Below, one piece after another: positions 53,842-53,966 of a DNA stretch of 53,966 nucleotides (positions are counted from its first letter, which is position 1; each line of letters begins with the position of its first letter). The position numbers were made by a program, and so were the translations under genes. The DNA is taken from positions 927,377-981,342 of the forward strand of contig NZ_GL636070.1 of the NCBI RefSeq assembly GCF_000186445.1, in the 5' to 3' direction. Origin of the DNA: Streptococcus agalactiae ATCC 13813 (GTDB lineage Bacteria; Bacillota; Bacilli; Lactobacillales; Streptococcaceae). Under the pieces are notes generated by a model, which did no database searches, was not told where the DNA came from, and saw only the letters and a list, made by a program, of their open reading frames with translations.

Positions 53842-53897
53842 TTATTTAAATAATCGGTTTTAGGAGCTAACCGTAACCTCCTTAGAAAGAAGATATA

Positions 53898-53966
53898 ATG
53901 TCACAATTTGATCGCATTCACTTAGTTGTCTTAGATTCAGTGGGTATTGGAGCGGCACCAGATGCT
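53898..53966 (+). CDS. deoB: Phosphopentomutase, 5' part only
   Basis: Only 23 codons lie in the window: MSQFDRIHLVVLDSVGIGAAPDA. The metal-binding Asp13 in LDSVGIG and the wording match the DeoB N-terminus. The enzyme converts ribose-1-phosphate to ribose-5-phosphate, the substrate of the adjoining rpiA product. The ribosome site is poor (AGAAAGAAG). Confidence 0.9.
   Translation, partial: MSQFDRIHLVVLDSVGIGAAPDA

Overview
The window looks like chromosomal core DNA of a low-GC streptococcus, most probably Streptococcus agalactiae (group B Streptococcus). This rests on recognised gene content: a PL8 hyaluronate lyase of the group B type whose catalytic residues are offset by exactly 88 from the well-known 984-residue form, a cell-wall-anchored pullulanase, a Bsp-like-repeat/C39 surface protein, catabolic alsS-alsD, and uvrC, pepV, recJ, rml and RNase J neighbourhoods of streptococcal type. 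No rRNA, tRNA, insertion sequence, prophage, CRISPR array or replication origin was seen.

Layout. 1-1.7 kb: a decaying bacteriocin-type ABC ATPase (frameshift at an A tract plus a Glu-to-Lys change in Walker B) with two orphan small membrane proteins. 1.7-5.7 kb: a secreted protein with three Ltp-type repeats (minus strand), an unassigned protein, a VOC-fold protein, a MATE exporter and QueH (minus). 5.8-13.1 kb: uvrC (apparently leaderless), a membrane glycerophosphodiesterase (minus), a nitroreductase, dipeptidase pepV, a uracil-DNA-glycosylase-like protein and a PHP phosphatase. 13.2-18.3 kb: surface pullulanase under a CcpA-type operator, a TDT-family transporter and a 58-residue DUF3042-type gene on the minus strand. 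18.4-25.2 kb: tRNA modification, GTPase, RNase Z and RecJ (miaA, then hflX to recJ tightly packed). 25.3-32.1 kb: a large ChW-repeat C39-peptidase surface protein, apt, dnaD, trmK, a Nif3-like protein and a DadA-like oxidoreductase.

32.1-38.5 kb: dTDP-rhamnose genes rmlA, rmlC and rmlB with an unusual nucleotidyltransferase-like gene inside the operon, converging on hyaluronate lyase hylB. 38.6-44.6 kb: two Nudix hydrolases, an AI-2E-type transporter, a TPR protein and the alsS-alsD acetoin pathway. 44.6-49.3 kb: rqcH (minus) and a predicted tryptophan ABC transporter operon (trpXYZ) preceded by a 14-residue leader peptide with two Trp codons and mutually exclusive hairpins, which looks like a transcription attenuator. 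49.4-54 kb: an RNase J2-type gene with a long structured leader, an esterase, a membrane-tethered metzincin, rpiA and the beginning of deoB.

How the genes work together. Several loci handle extracellular polysaccharide: pullulanase on the cell wall and secreted hyaluronate lyase, with recognisable repressor sites at their promoters (cre at pulA; a perfect AAACCGGTTT palindrome at the hylB start site). The rml genes supply dTDP-rhamnose precursors for rhamnose-containing wall polysaccharide. The most novel-looking items are the Trp-codon leader before the transporter operon, the nucleotidyltransferase-like gene with a T9 tract inside the rml operon, and the three-by-three ChW-repeat architecture of the C39 protein. 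All functions are inferred by reading sequence; no database search was run.
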